The translations under genes were made by a program, and so were the position numbers. DNA of 64,000 bases from Congeria kusceri (taxonomy: Eukaryota > Mollusca > Bivalvia > Myida > Dreissenidae), in NCBI GenBank assembly GCA_027627225.1, contig CM051024.1:45176847-45240846 (forward strand), in the 5' to 3' direction. The notes beneath the pieces were generated by a model. That model was not told the DNA's origin. It did no database searches and saw only the letters and a program-made list of their open reading frames with translations. Positions 27,178 to 38,040 of this stretch are shown one piece after another (the first letter of the stretch is position 1; each line of letters begins with the position of its first letter).

Positions 27178-28307
27178 CTAGTCGATTCCTCCCACTGTTT
27201 CGCTGTCGGGCTCGCTGTTGCTCCTTGATTGGTCGGCGAAGTTCGCTCCATTCTGACGTGCAGTGGGTCTATCCAATCGTCGCTGCCTTTCACGACTCAC
27301 TGCTCCTCCCTGGCTACCACGCTGTATGCGGGACGCCCCGATTCGCTTGACTGCACCGGTCGAGTCGTCGTATTTGTACACACTACCCTCTACGATGAGC
27401 TTATCGTAACGCATCGCTGCATATTCGCCCGGTTTCTGGCCTCAACTAGTTTCTTGCCGAGTTCACGTCTGTGTAATTGAACACGCTCTGTGTAATCTTC
27501 GCGCACTGAGTATTCCGACTGCCTATCGAATGTTTGCCTAGCCTTGTGTAAAACGGCCTCTCGATCCTTGTAGCGTGAAAATTATGCTACCATTGGACAT
27601 TTATTTGACCTGCTACTCCCCACACTGTGCGCCCTTTCAAGTTCAACATTGGCCATTTCGGGCATTCCAAGCGTATTTGTCATAAAATCACGTAGCTTGT
27701 TTTCCGTGACAGACCAGCTCTCATGTGTTTGACCTTCAATTCCTAAAAAGCGCAAGTTATTGCGTCTTGAGTGACCCTCTAGCCTGTCAAGTTTATCATT
27801 TAATGACGACAACTGTTGTTGACATTTTTCATTTTCCTCTCGAAGCCGTTCATTCTCAGACTTGAGAATATTGATTGAATCAGTCATGTCATCTGTTTTT
27901 GAGTTAATGGTTGATAAGTCAGATTTCATATCTGCTCTCATTTCACGAAGAAATGCCATTACCTCGGTATCCGCAGCTGTCCTCGAGGTTTTGGGACGAG
28001 TGGCTTCCTGAGAAGATGCAGGCGTAGCTGTCGGTGTCGTTGACGCTGCTGTATGTTCAGCAAAGCTAAGCTGCCTTTGCTTTTGGGAGCGAGGAGGTCC
28101 AGGGTTCATTTCCACATCCCCACCCATCACCAAAAGCACAGCTAGGAAAGTCACTAGGCGTAAAATCATACTAACACGCTTTTTACAAATGCACAACTTA
28201 TCGATACACATAGATACCTTAAATGGCATTGAAAATAATCCAATTCGCACTCGGTAAACCACTATATCAATCCCCATATTGAATTTGGTCACTGAGCTCG
28301 ACAACAC
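27178..28307 (-). pseudogene. LINE ORF1 with 2A-like peptide, coiled coil and RNA-binding region
   Basis: ORF1 proteins bind the element's RNA. Residues 47-61 form a hydrophobic leader starting at an internal Met, immediately followed by GGDVEMNPGP (28,124-28,095), a full DxExNPGP 2A motif. This motif makes ribosomes skip one peptide bond and is known from several invertebrate non-LTR elements. Then comes a Ser/Thr/Pro-rich stretch, a coiled coil (SENERLREENEKCQQQL) and an L1-like RRM start (GHSRRNNLRFLGI). A TAA interrupts the frame at about 27,585 where Lys-Phe would be expected. A one-base loss near 27,432 shifts into the final frame, which ends in SETVGGID at 27,178. The true start could be any of several Mets at 28,307-28,169. 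Confidence 0.8.
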
Positions 28308-28820
28308 GTGCAGCCATTACAGGGGACACAACTCTAGTGCTCAATCGACATGGATGCGACTTCAGGTATAAAATTGTTGCACGTTATTTACATTTTTGTA
28401 TAATCCAAAGTTAAAACAAAGCACTTCTGTTAGGCCAAACAAATTACATCCTACATAATGCCTATCCGGTAAATATGAACTCTAGAAACAAATGTCCGCA
28501 TCCAAAGACCGAAACAACAAACTCAAAAAATAGTATACTCCACACGATGGGTTATAGCAATCTTCTGTACATTGAGTGCTTCTGCGTTATGTTCTAAGGT
28601 AGTTTACGTAATAAATCTATATTTTATAGTGTATAGCGTTTGAAGTATTTTTCCGCAATTAAATTATTTACAATTGTTGTGTATTATAAGTATGTAGATA
28701 AATGTATCAAGATGAGTCTAGTCTCAAGATACCGTTCATCCTATTTACAAAACAATAGCACTAGACATAAAATAATTTTTTTTTTATTGATATATTATAC
28801 GAACGGAACAAACTATAGTT
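28308..28820. other. Upstream flank of the LINE, no feature seen
   Basis: May hold the LINE 5' UTR, but no tandem promoter units or target duplication are visible. Confidence 0.4.
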
Positions 28821-28987
28821 AAGTTATAAACATATCTTCGACATACACTCTAGAACTGAACATAATTATGAACAATTTTACTCATTGTATCTCATGATCA
28901 GAATGTTATTTTCATTCACATAATGAAATAACTATTTTGTGAGCCTACATAATCGGCGCGCTCTATAAATAGCAATTTTAATGCTCC

Positions 28988-29236
28988 AATTCACGGGGAC
29001 CACAGTCGGTCACAACGTACAATGTTGCCTGTTGAGCTCGCGTCACGTCTGCCTGTCGATAGTGTTAAGCTTTCTTGTGACAAGCACAAAGTCTAAAGTG
29101 GTAAATTTCTAGTATGTTTCTGATAAATAAGCAAACAATATTAGGAAGTTTGATGGAGCTAAAATTTCCTATTATGTTATCATTGTGTAAAAATATTATA
29201 ATTGTATATTGTAACCGACTTGGGTCCCCGTGAATT
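28988..29236. mobile_element. 249-bp MITE with CACGGGGACC termini
   Basis: The left end AATTCACGGGGACC with AGTCGGT pairs with the right end ACCGACTTGGGTCCCCGTG with AATT. AATT may be the target duplication, leaving CACGGGGACC as the terminal repeat. No coding content. Confidence 0.65.
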
Positions 29237-29871
29237 AATTCTAGCGAGAACAACACACTCCATAAGGTGAGTGAATCTTTCTAAAATTAGCGCGGTATAG
29301 CTGTGTTAAAACACACGCTTCAATAAGCGTCCGGAAAATCCTACACACGAGAATTCAATAAATGGGGAATTTATATTTATAAACTTACTGTGCATGTTAA
29401 TTTATATTTGAATTGTGGTTGCGTTGTATTAAGAATGATTTATAATTGTACCTTTCCATCACCTTCTCCAGTAGATGTTATTCAATCTATAAAACTCTTA
29501 AACATCTTTCTGTCAGTAAAATGTGGTGAAAGAAGTCTCGTAATACGTCGAAATGTTATTCATGTTACTTTAACTTCATTTGCGTAGCATGAATACACTA
29601 TGTGCAATACTAATGATACATATAGTATATTATTTAACATAACTATGTACACTTGTCTGATATATAATTTGCATTCATTCCCGCTATTATTTTCTGACAA
29701 TGTAAATTTTTTTAATTTGCCTGACAAATTCATGTTTAAATTATGTTTACGTAAATTAATAGTATGTAGGTTATTCGTGTATCACTGGTGAAAATATGGG
29801 GCGGTATATGGTCGGTTTATTCACGGTACATACGGATTATTGAGTTTACCTATCTCAAATTAATTTTGGGG

Positions 29872-29990
29872 CCAACGTTTTCTTATGGGGTCCGAAAAAT
29901 CTAGTGTCCGAGAAATCTCCTTAGTAGTGACCGAAAATCTGGGGTCCGAGATGTCTCCCTAGTAGGGACCGAAAAATCTGGTGTCGAAGA
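29872..29990. repeat. Short degenerate direct repeats
   Basis: Units containing GACCGAAAAATCTGG and GTGTCCGAGAAATCTCC recur three to four times at about 25-55 bp spacing. Origin unknown. It lies inside the long-TIR element. Confidence 0.5.
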
Positions 29991-31289
29991 AGTCACGTAA
30001 CCGATCATCTTGGTCCTCTTGTATTATATTTAGGGCAAAAAAAACATCAGTGACATCTCAAAATTAATTTCAACGCCGATTGTCCCTTTTAAAGACATTT
30101 CTTGTTTAGAAGTTACATGGCATTATCTTTTTAATTGCGTTTTGTTTTTTGGACGAGGAAAATTTCAACATTAACTTGATACCATGCTTGCACAATCTGA
30201 AATAAAGCAAAAGCTAGAAAAATGCTTGGAAAGTTCGCCGTTTTTATAACTTAACCCTATGGGAATTGGAATTTCTGATATCTAACCTTTAAGAAAACCA
30301 GGGTCCGGCCCTTAAGGGTCCACTTTTACATAAAAGCACCATGTAACTGTGTTATTTTATTGATTTTATTATTTTATTTGACATGTTTTCTACGATTTTC
30401 AAAGCGAAAACATTTTTTTTCGGGTAAAAAAATGGAACAAAAAGTACGGAAACTCGCCTTTTGCATCTCACAGAACATCGAATAATGTGATAAGCAAAAA
30501 AATCAGTTATATGCATTCTTCTGTCATAACAGACACTTAACATAACGGACACTGGTTTTAAGGTATTTTAATGCTCTTGGCTGCTGCCATTTTCTATTTG
30601 GGCTATGAATTTTGTTACGAAGTTTTCGCTATACTACACAAAATAGATTGAGTTGCATATTCTAAGTATCCCCATATTTTTTGGATGTTGCACCCACTTT
30701 ACATAGCCAGTGTGGTGGGGATTTCTTTTAAATTAGCCGATGCAATGTTAAGATTTATTTATTTGGGATTAGTGGCGATAAATTTTTACTATATCTGATT
30801 GGATATTGAGAAAGGTCAAAAGTTGGGTAAGACAGCTACGCAAAAAAAATATTAAGGGTAAAGAGAGCAGCACAGAATATAATGCGTAGATGGCAATGAA
30901 TGCATCGAGTCCGGAACATAAAGACTGGCCTTACACTGACCATAAGCCGAGAATAAATTGTTCACGATCGTGGGATCAATTTTTCCTAGAAATACACGCC
31001 GTTCATGCTCTGGGGCCACAGGTTACTGATACAATCTTTATTAATGTTCGTACACATATTCACTGTAAAAAGTGAATATATACGTATAGAGAACATATAC
31101 AAACATTGTTACAGGCTCCTGTGGTGGGAGCATTGCACAATTGCTATTTATAGAGCGTGAAGGATTAACAAAATAGTCATTGCATTCTGTTAATAAATAT
31201 AACACTCTGTTCATGACAAACAATGTGAACATTTGTTCATAATTATGCTTAATTCTAGAGTGTTTGTCGAGTGTATGTTTAAAACTTTA

Positions 31290-32638
31290 TTTTAACCGCT
31301 TATGTAAACAATGTTGTAAATTTTAAACTCAAAATTATTAAACAATTATTGGTAGACATTAAATCATTGTTGTAAGTTTGCATTCCTTAAAATTCCATCG
31401 CAAAAAATGCCCAATAGAATAATGGTATTCAATTTTTTACACTAAATATGTGTCATTCATGCAATAAAACGACCAACCAGACAGTACGCCAATGAAAAGG
31501 TCCTCTTGTGACAGCTTGTTTTATTGCAATAAACACGTATATTAGTACCGGATTAGGCTCTTAATTGACAACAGTGGTCGCAGTTTTAGGCAAGAAAATA
31601 GATGCAATATAACTGACACCTTGTTGTTAATTAAGTGCCCATTGAATTACTCTTTTCGGCTCCACATCGCGGGCGCTAATTCTCTACTCAAAAGATCAAC
31701 TTGTGAAAAGTAAAATCTTCATGTTTCTTTTACTCATTGTATTACGAGAGTTTAAAATCACGCCTTTGTGTTACTTTGTTATAGAAATACAATTTTGTTT
31801 TTATGCGTCACGAAATTTTTATACAAAAGTGAAGATCTCGATGTACTCGGCGCTATAAAGTGTTTTTATGGCAATGAATACATCCACGCTTTCTATGCGG
31901 AAGACGTGACGTTGAACATGTCGACTTAATTTTCGCGCACTTTTTTAGCAGAACAAAGGATTAACGTGAAATATACGTGCAGTTTAATTGTAAAATAGAA
32001 TTCGTGTTTACATAACGCGAACAGTAGTATTCGGAAAGGCGCTTCGAATGTCGAATAGATTATACGCGATTTGAAATTAATTACAAAGAGTAATAATAGA
32101 TCTCTATAGTTTTATATACAAATGAAATAGTTTACATATGAATATAACACATTAAGGATGTTATCAACACTAAAAACGGCAAGATTATTACGTTTATGGT
32201 TTGAGGTCACGAAAATGGGCTATAGTGTATACATGTATATATATATATATGGACCGCGATATAGCGGATCTGCAGTGTATGACCGCATTTAAATGTACAA
32301 AAACGCCAACAATTTAATTTAAAAGAAAAAATGCATTCATTAATCATAATGAAGCCCATGAAGAAAACATTCAAAAATGTTCATTAAAACATTCGCATCG
32401 TAACATATAGGCATATCTGCGTATATTTACGAACGATTACCGACGTGCATTTGAACGAAACTGTATGCTCCCAAGGTGTTGCTACACTACGAAATCGGAT
32501 AATATTCGCGACGGTCATAAATTCGCGCAATGGCTGGGGCGCGAAAAGCGCGAATATTAGACGACCGCGAAAAGTAGTGATTCCACAGTAAACAGTAATT
32601 CGCGCCAAATTTATAGCTTTTCATGGGTTTTCATTTAC
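31290..32638. other. AT-rich noncoding stretch
   Basis: No recognised gene. A short (TA)n run lies near 32,236-32,250. A CG-rich cluster with repeated TCGCG/CGCGAA motifs at 32,500-32,610 resembles a degenerate repeat end. Confidence 0.4.
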
Positions 32639-32715
32639 AAGTTCAAGTTCAAAGTTTATTGGCGATCGGCAAAACAAAAATGCCTTTAGCCATTTACAAA
32701 ATAAATAAATTATGG
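32639..32715 (-). repeat. Possible LINE 3' tail
   Basis: Read on the minus strand, it ends with GAACTTGAACTTG after AATAAACTTT, the type of short tandem tail seen at the 3' ends of some LINEs. No coding region is attached. Confidence 0.3.
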
Positions 32716-33355
32716 CAAAGATAAGCAATCAATACACACACACAAATGATGATTAGGTAAGTTCAACTACATTTCATAACAATGCATACATATATATGAT
32801 ACAACTAAATTAACATATTTTCAACAGATATGTAAAGTTTTACTTTTATATCTTTAAATTCAGCTTAATGAAACATTAAATGTGATTTTCTCGAAAACAT
32901 AATAAAGTCATATGCCACCTTCTTACACTAAGGGGGCGGTTTGTTAGTTGTACGCAAGTGCGTTGAGACTTAACAAATTGAATCATAACACTGGTCTGTC
33001 CAAACATAATTTGCAATCGAGATCTATCTAGTTGTTTTCTAGGATATAAAAATAGATATGAAACCATAAGTGGGTTTAGAGAAACAAATGTGTCCAAGAT
33101 TCAAGTTTTTCAAGCTCACAATTTCGTTATCTCACCGACTGTAACACACGGAAAATCTCGTCTGTTCTAATAAGCGTAATCGACGTTGATCTGGTTGGAA
33201 AATAATGGAATTCCCTAGTTATGATTCAGACGCTATTTATAACTATGTACACGTATGTTTCGGTTTTCGAAATATATACTGTTCGAATTTTTAGACAACT
33301 GTAATATATATTATTAGCGTGGCAAAAACTGCAAAGGTGATAGTAGTGGTGGCAG
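32716..33355. other. Noncoding stretch, nothing recognised
   Basis: AT-rich, with a short CA run near 32,735. No frame of protein-like composition. Confidence 0.4.
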
Positions 33356-33409
33356 GTGATAGAAGTAGTAGTAGTAGTAGTAGCAGAAGTAGTGGTGGTG
33401 GTGGTGGTG

Positions 33410-33452
<43 letters not shown>

Positions 33453-33540
33453 TAGTAATACTAATAGTAGTAGTAGTACTAGTAGTAATAGTAGTAGTAG
33501 TCGTAGTAGTAGTAGTAGAAGTAGTAGTAGAATCAGCAGC

Positions 33541-33571
<31 letters not shown>

Positions 33572-33604
33572 ATAGTAGTTGTTGTTGTTGTAATAGTAGT
33601 TGTT
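33356..33604. repeat. (AGT)n/(GGT)n trinucleotide microsatellite, left part
   Basis: Imperfect trinucleotide array with GGT, CGT and GTT interruptions. The long poly-Ser, poly-Val and poly-Thr frames on both strands come from the array. Confidence 0.95.
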
Positions 33605-34420
33605 ATGCTCCCCGAAAAATTTCGGGGGAGCATATAGTCGCCGCTTTGTTCGTCCGTCCGTCCGTCTGTCCGTCCCGCTTTCTTGTCCAGAGTATTTCTC
33701 TGCAACTACCTGCAGGAATTCAACGAAACTTCATGGGAAGCTTCATTACCAAGAGGAGTTGTACATACTACCGCTTCAATGATTTTTCTTAGAGTTATGG
33801 GACTTTGAAGGTTTCTCAAATCAGCATATAGTACTCTATTTTAGACTTTCTTGTTTGTGCTATTTCTCAGCAACTATTGGCTGGAATTCTACAAAACATT
33901 ATGGGAAGTTTCATTACCAAGAGAAGGTTTGCATATTACCAGGACATTCCACTTCAATGATTGTTCTCAGAGTTATGGGACTGAAAATTTCTGAAATTAG
34001 TATATACTGTATCCAGGATATTTCTCAGCAACTACTGGCCTGATTTCAAAAAAATTTTATGTGAAGCTTCATTGCCAAGAGGAGGTGTGCATATTAGCAG
34101 GATGATGATTTTTCTTATGGAACTTTGAAAATTGCAAAAATATTGTATATAGTGCACAGTTCTTGTCCGGTCTATTTCTCAGCAACTATTGACTAGATTT
34201 CGATGAAATTCCATGGGAAGCTTCATTGCCAACAGGAGGTGTGCATATTAGCAGGATGTTCCACTTCAATGATTTTCTTAGAGTTATGGGACTTTGAAAA
34301 TTTCTGAAATATAGTACAAAGTATGATTTTTAGTCATTTTAATATTTTTACCCTTGTCATTGCAATTATATTCCTTGACAAAGCGCATTTAGGAGCATCC
34401 ATCAGTTTTTACTGATATCC
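33605..34420 (-). repeat. Tandem-core repeat element D, inserted in a microsatellite
   Basis: Begins with the hairpin at 33,605-33,633 (ATGCTCCCCGAAA pairs with TTTCGGGGGAGCAT), then CCGTCCGTCCGTCTGTCCGT (33,652-33,674). Four monomers of about 150-200 bp follow, sharing TTTCTCAGCAACTATTGGC, ATGGGAAGCTTCATTACCA and AGAGTTATGGGACTTTGAA. Read on the minus strand this is core, then ACGG run, then hairpin, the same order as elements A, B, C and E. (GTA)n/(GTT)n microsatellite lies on both sides. Confidence 0.75.
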
Positions 34421-34497
34421 TTGTTGTTGTTGTTGTTGTAGAACTAGTACTTGTAGTAGAAGTACTAGTAGTGGCAGTAGCAGTAGCAGTAGTAGTA

Positions 34498-34543
<46 letters not shown>

Positions 34544-34566
34544 CAGAAGCAGTAGCAGTAGTAGTC

Positions 34567-34613
<47 letters not shown>

Positions 34614-34614
34614 T

Positions 34615-34711
<97 letters not shown>

Positions 34712-34888
34712 CAGCCTCAGAGGCAACTGCAGCAATAGCGGCAGGGGTATGTAGCTGTAGTAGAAGTAGTAGTAGACGCAGCAGCAGTAGTCGTCGTAGT
34801 CATCGTCGTCGTCGTAGTAGTAGTAATAGTAGTAGCAGTAGTTGTAGTAGTAGTAGTACTAGTACTAGTACTAGTAATGGAAGTACTA

Positions 34889-34940
<52 letters not shown>

Positions 34941-34968
34941 CAGTAGCAGCGCCAGAGGCAGCGGCAAC
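34421..34968. repeat. (AGT)n trinucleotide microsatellite, right part
   Basis: Over 500 bp of imperfect AGT repeats with AGC, CGT and ACT interruptions, starting with GTT units that also occur on the left side of element D. Confidence 0.95.
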
Positions 34969-35897
34969 TGCAGCGATAATCGGGAAGCATTCCATGAATG
35001 ACAAACAAACACAAACACGCACAACTCCCACGCTATACACGTGATGTGATATATGTATGTATATATTTTGATGCAATATCATTCCCGTTCCATCAGATAT
35101 TGTCCCAACAACGTCCCGACACCGTCCAGACACCGTCCCGAATTTGATCCGATACAGCCGAATCTATCCCGACAGAGTGCCGACTATACAAAGTCTCTCG
35201 AATGTTTATGCTAGGTTCCTACTACCGATCAGATCAACCCGATGTACCCCGATCACGTCATCGGGGTCTGATCTTGTTCGCCCTACCTAGATCTATTAAG
35301 ATCGTCATTCTTCAGTGTTCCAACTCGATAATTTTCAATTGATAAACATCCTCATCGCAAAAATGCAACGCGTGAAAAAACAAAAAGAGTTAAGTTTTGA
35401 GTGAAACATGTACATTTGTGATTTATTTCCGAGTGTGTTTTTATTGTATTTGTGAACTATGTTTCAAAAGAAAGAAATTTTCATGTTATATCCTTATTGA
35501 ATCATACTGCAAAATATTAATCAGAAAAAAAGTACATTTCGGGATAGTTACATTGTTGTATTAAGTAACTGGTTTTGTATAACAGTTGATCTGATTCACA
35601 GCAGCTGTTCCTCAACAATATGTATCATCGGTAGTGCACACGGTCGATTCAGTGGTGATTTGCTTGACGCAATTGCCTTTCGGTATACATCGGAGTTTTG
35701 TTTTGTTTCTGAAATGTTTTTTTTATTATTATTGTTTGTGTTTGTGTTTTTTAAATTATTTGTCTAAAGACAATTTACGTTTTACATAATGTTTGCGACA
35801 TCAGCTAGAACTTCTAGATGCAGTATTTATGTCACAAAAAAGTGCTTTCCGCGTTCTTTGTTATTAAGTAGTTTGTATGTTAAATCGTATTCGCTTG
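34969..35897. other. Left flank of the PIF/Harbinger pseudogene
   Basis: 35,085-35,200 carries several TCCCGAC / CCGTCC motifs of the kind seen in the MITE at 4,807. 35,226-35,275 has GATCAGATCAACCCGATG and a CCCCGATCACGTCATCGGGG near-palindrome. The rest is AT-rich. Confidence 0.4.
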
Positions 35898-37190
35898 CTA
35901 GTCTACTGAACCAGATTCAGGGTTGAAATAGTGCTTGAGGTAGTTCCTCTGACGAACTCCAGCTTTCGCCACCAACTTTGTTCCAAGGACGCGCTGGCCA
36001 TCCGAAAGCTGGCTACCCTGACGCCATTCATCAGGTTGAAGCTGGTTGTCCCCATCCTCATGGTCGACGGCCTGGCGTGCAGTAGCAGGATATCGGATCC
36101 TATGAAGGTTGTGCAGGGTCACACATGCCAGGATGATTCAGTCGACTGTCTATGGAGTTTGGATCAAGCATCCAAGCAAGCATTGGGTACGCAGTGCAAG
36201 AATTCTGCAGGCGTTTTCCACCACTCGTCTCGCACGGGACAGTTTGTATGATAAAAAAAAACTTACACGTGCAATTACGTTAAACACATGTTAATTAGGT
36301 AAAGCATCTTAATATTTTCTACACATGTTGATTTTAATTATTGTCAATCTACATGAATTTATTTTTTAATGAAGGGTAGAACAAATACATAAGGTTAAGT
36401 CATTAATTTACAAATAAATTACATCCTCAATATGATTGTTTCATTTATTTGTTCCAATTTCTTACCAACAATTTAATATACGCTTTTCAACTTTCAGATT
36501 TCGCCTTGAATACTGCTTCAACATTCAGGTTTTAGTAGAAACGCATCGTCTCCAGAAGAAGAATTATGGCGTATTATGGTAATCACTTGCCTGTTTGTCG
36601 GGGTCTGGCAGACCGATGGTGTTTTCTTTAAGAATGGAGTTGAATTCAAAGTTGTTGACGAGTTGGGCTATGTATTGCCAATGCTCAGTACTGACGACGG
36701 CTAGTAAAATCTATTTAGAGTAATCCTGTATTATTGCCTCTAAAACGTATGGAACGAACTTGCATATCGTATTCTTACCGACTCGAAAGAGGAACATCAA
36801 CTCTGTGTTCGACGCACCAGTTGCAAGATGACGAAGAGTGACATTCAGGATTCAGAGCTTCTCTATAATACAATCACAGCTTACACATACACACATATTT
36901 GTCTCTCTTTAACTGTAGTTACCTGAAGTTTAAATCTTGCTTCTTAGTAGGGGTGATATTCGGCCAAGAAGCTTCCCAAACAGTTCTGCAGCAACTGTTT
37001 AAAAGTGTTTGAATACATTAGGACCCTTCCTATTCAACTCATTCAGGAGTTGTTCGTACTGTCCTATACAGAGGGCAAAGTGCTAGCCATGCCTCACCAA
37101 GATTTGCCCGCGCCGTTTTTGTCTACGACATTTTTGTTGCTTTTTGTAGGCTCGTCCACATTATCCCCCAGAAGCTTTACATATTACAAT
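35898..37190 (-). pseudogene. PIF/Harbinger (HARBI1-like) transposase pseudogene
   Basis: Homologous blocks in family order on the minus strand: a basic start near 37,140, GQYEQLLNELNRKGPNVFKH (about 37,060), ELFGKLLGRISPLL, LNVTLRHLATGASNTE (about 36,840), NTICKFVPYVLEAIIQDY, EHWQYIAQ, then GDDAFLLKP (about 36,555), LSRARRVVENA (about 36,240), LACVTLHNLHRIRYPATA and RQRNYLKHYFN. The same blocks occur in PIF/Harbinger DDE transposases. Stops interrupt several blocks. The stretch between the IA and GDDAF blocks is much shorter than in the family, so the part with the first catalytic Asp is gone. AT-rich sequence at 36,260-36,500 separates GDDAF from LSRARR. It is dead, with no matching Myb-like partner gene seen. 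Confidence 0.85.
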
Positions 37191-37384
37191 GCTGTACTCT
37201 AACCATCAGGCCCACACGTTGAACTACTCAACTTCCATGTTAGAAAGAATTATGCATTCGTGATTTCTCCGAAATACTGAATGATGATTTAAGGTATTTG
37301 GCGTTTGTATACATAATAGTTTAACACTTGCATCTTTTACGACCCCAGTACGATCAGATCGATTACCTCGGTATCATCGGAATC

Positions 37385-37600
37385 AGGTCAAGTTTATTTG
37401 GTGTTAGTCGTACTTATCGTGTAGGAATCGTGTACGAATCGGCCTAGTCGGGAAGAGGTCGGACGTATTGTCGGGACGAAGTCGTATTGAGTCTGGTCTG
37501 GTCGTGTAGAAATCGTGTATTGGTCGTGTACTATCGAGTAGCGGTAAGAGAGCGCCCCAAAGCGTCCAGACAATTCCCGACTGCGTCTTGATATTCCCGT
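37385..37600. repeat. GTCGGGA/GTCGTGTA-rich segment
   Basis: Repeats of GTCGGGA, GGTCGGACG, GTCGTGTAG and ATCGTGTA at 10-25 bp spacing, in opposite orientation to the TCCCGAC-rich patch at 35,085-35,200. Together they flank the Harbinger pseudogene and may be its subterminal arrays. Confidence 0.4.
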
Positions 37601-38040
37601 TATTTTAAAATTCCTCCGTGTCTGACAAAATTCTGCTTCAAACAAAACTCATTCTAATATTTGACCTTTTTGTGTGAAAACCTCTCCATTCAAGTGAATA
37701 GTATGAACCAGACAAATATTTGACCTTGAATTGTGGCATTGACCATTAATATCCAAGCATGGGTCGTGTACGCGATATATTAGCAGAATTATTATCTGGT
37801 CATGGGCATAAACAATATTTAAATCATTAGATGCATATAGAAGTTTTATGGATGGAATTTCGGACGCAAGCATATTTATTCGACATCAGTAACTTGCGTA
37901 TTGGATATTAGTGTTCCATTAATAGGCATTAGTTATCACTATCCGGTAACGTGTACACTATTTTATAAGATTAAAAATTAAGATTAAAAATAAATCTTCA
38001 TTTGAACATACTTCTATAACTTATAGATCATTTAAACATT
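37601..38040. other. AT-rich stretch upstream of a LINE remnant
   Basis: Could contain decayed endonuclease sequence of the following LINE, but no motif is convincing. Confidence 0.35.

Larger units (their letters stand above)
25385..28307 (-). mobile_element. APE-type LINE with a 2A-bearing ORF1, 3'-truncated and broken
   Basis: Two consecutive protein regions on the minus strand: ORF1 (28,307-27,178) and ORF2 (27,143-25,385) with endonuclease and the first part of reverse transcriptase. The element stops inside the RT and no 3' UTR or tail follows. Loss of the 3' end is unusual because LINEs are normally truncated at the 5' end; a later deletion or insertion near 25,385 is implied. Clade is probably Jockey/CR1-related. 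Confidence 0.8.
28821..31289. mobile_element. 2.5-kb element with roughly 165-bp terminal inverted repeats
   Basis: The left end, 28,821-28,987, matches the reverse complement of 31,118-31,289. Shared blocks in order: TAAACAT, ACACTCTAGAA, CATAATTATGAACAA, AACTATTTTGT / GACTATTTTGT, and CGCTCTATAAATAGCAATT with TGCTCC. Similarity is about three quarters by eye. The interior has no recognisable transposase, so it looks non-autonomous or very old. A separate 249-bp MITE sits directly inside the left repeat. Confidence 0.6.

Noticed and set aside
33226..35133. Long poly-Ser, poly-Val, poly-Leu and poly-Thr open frames on both strands
   Set aside because: Pure products of the trinucleotide microsatellite; every frame is open because the repeat has no stops.
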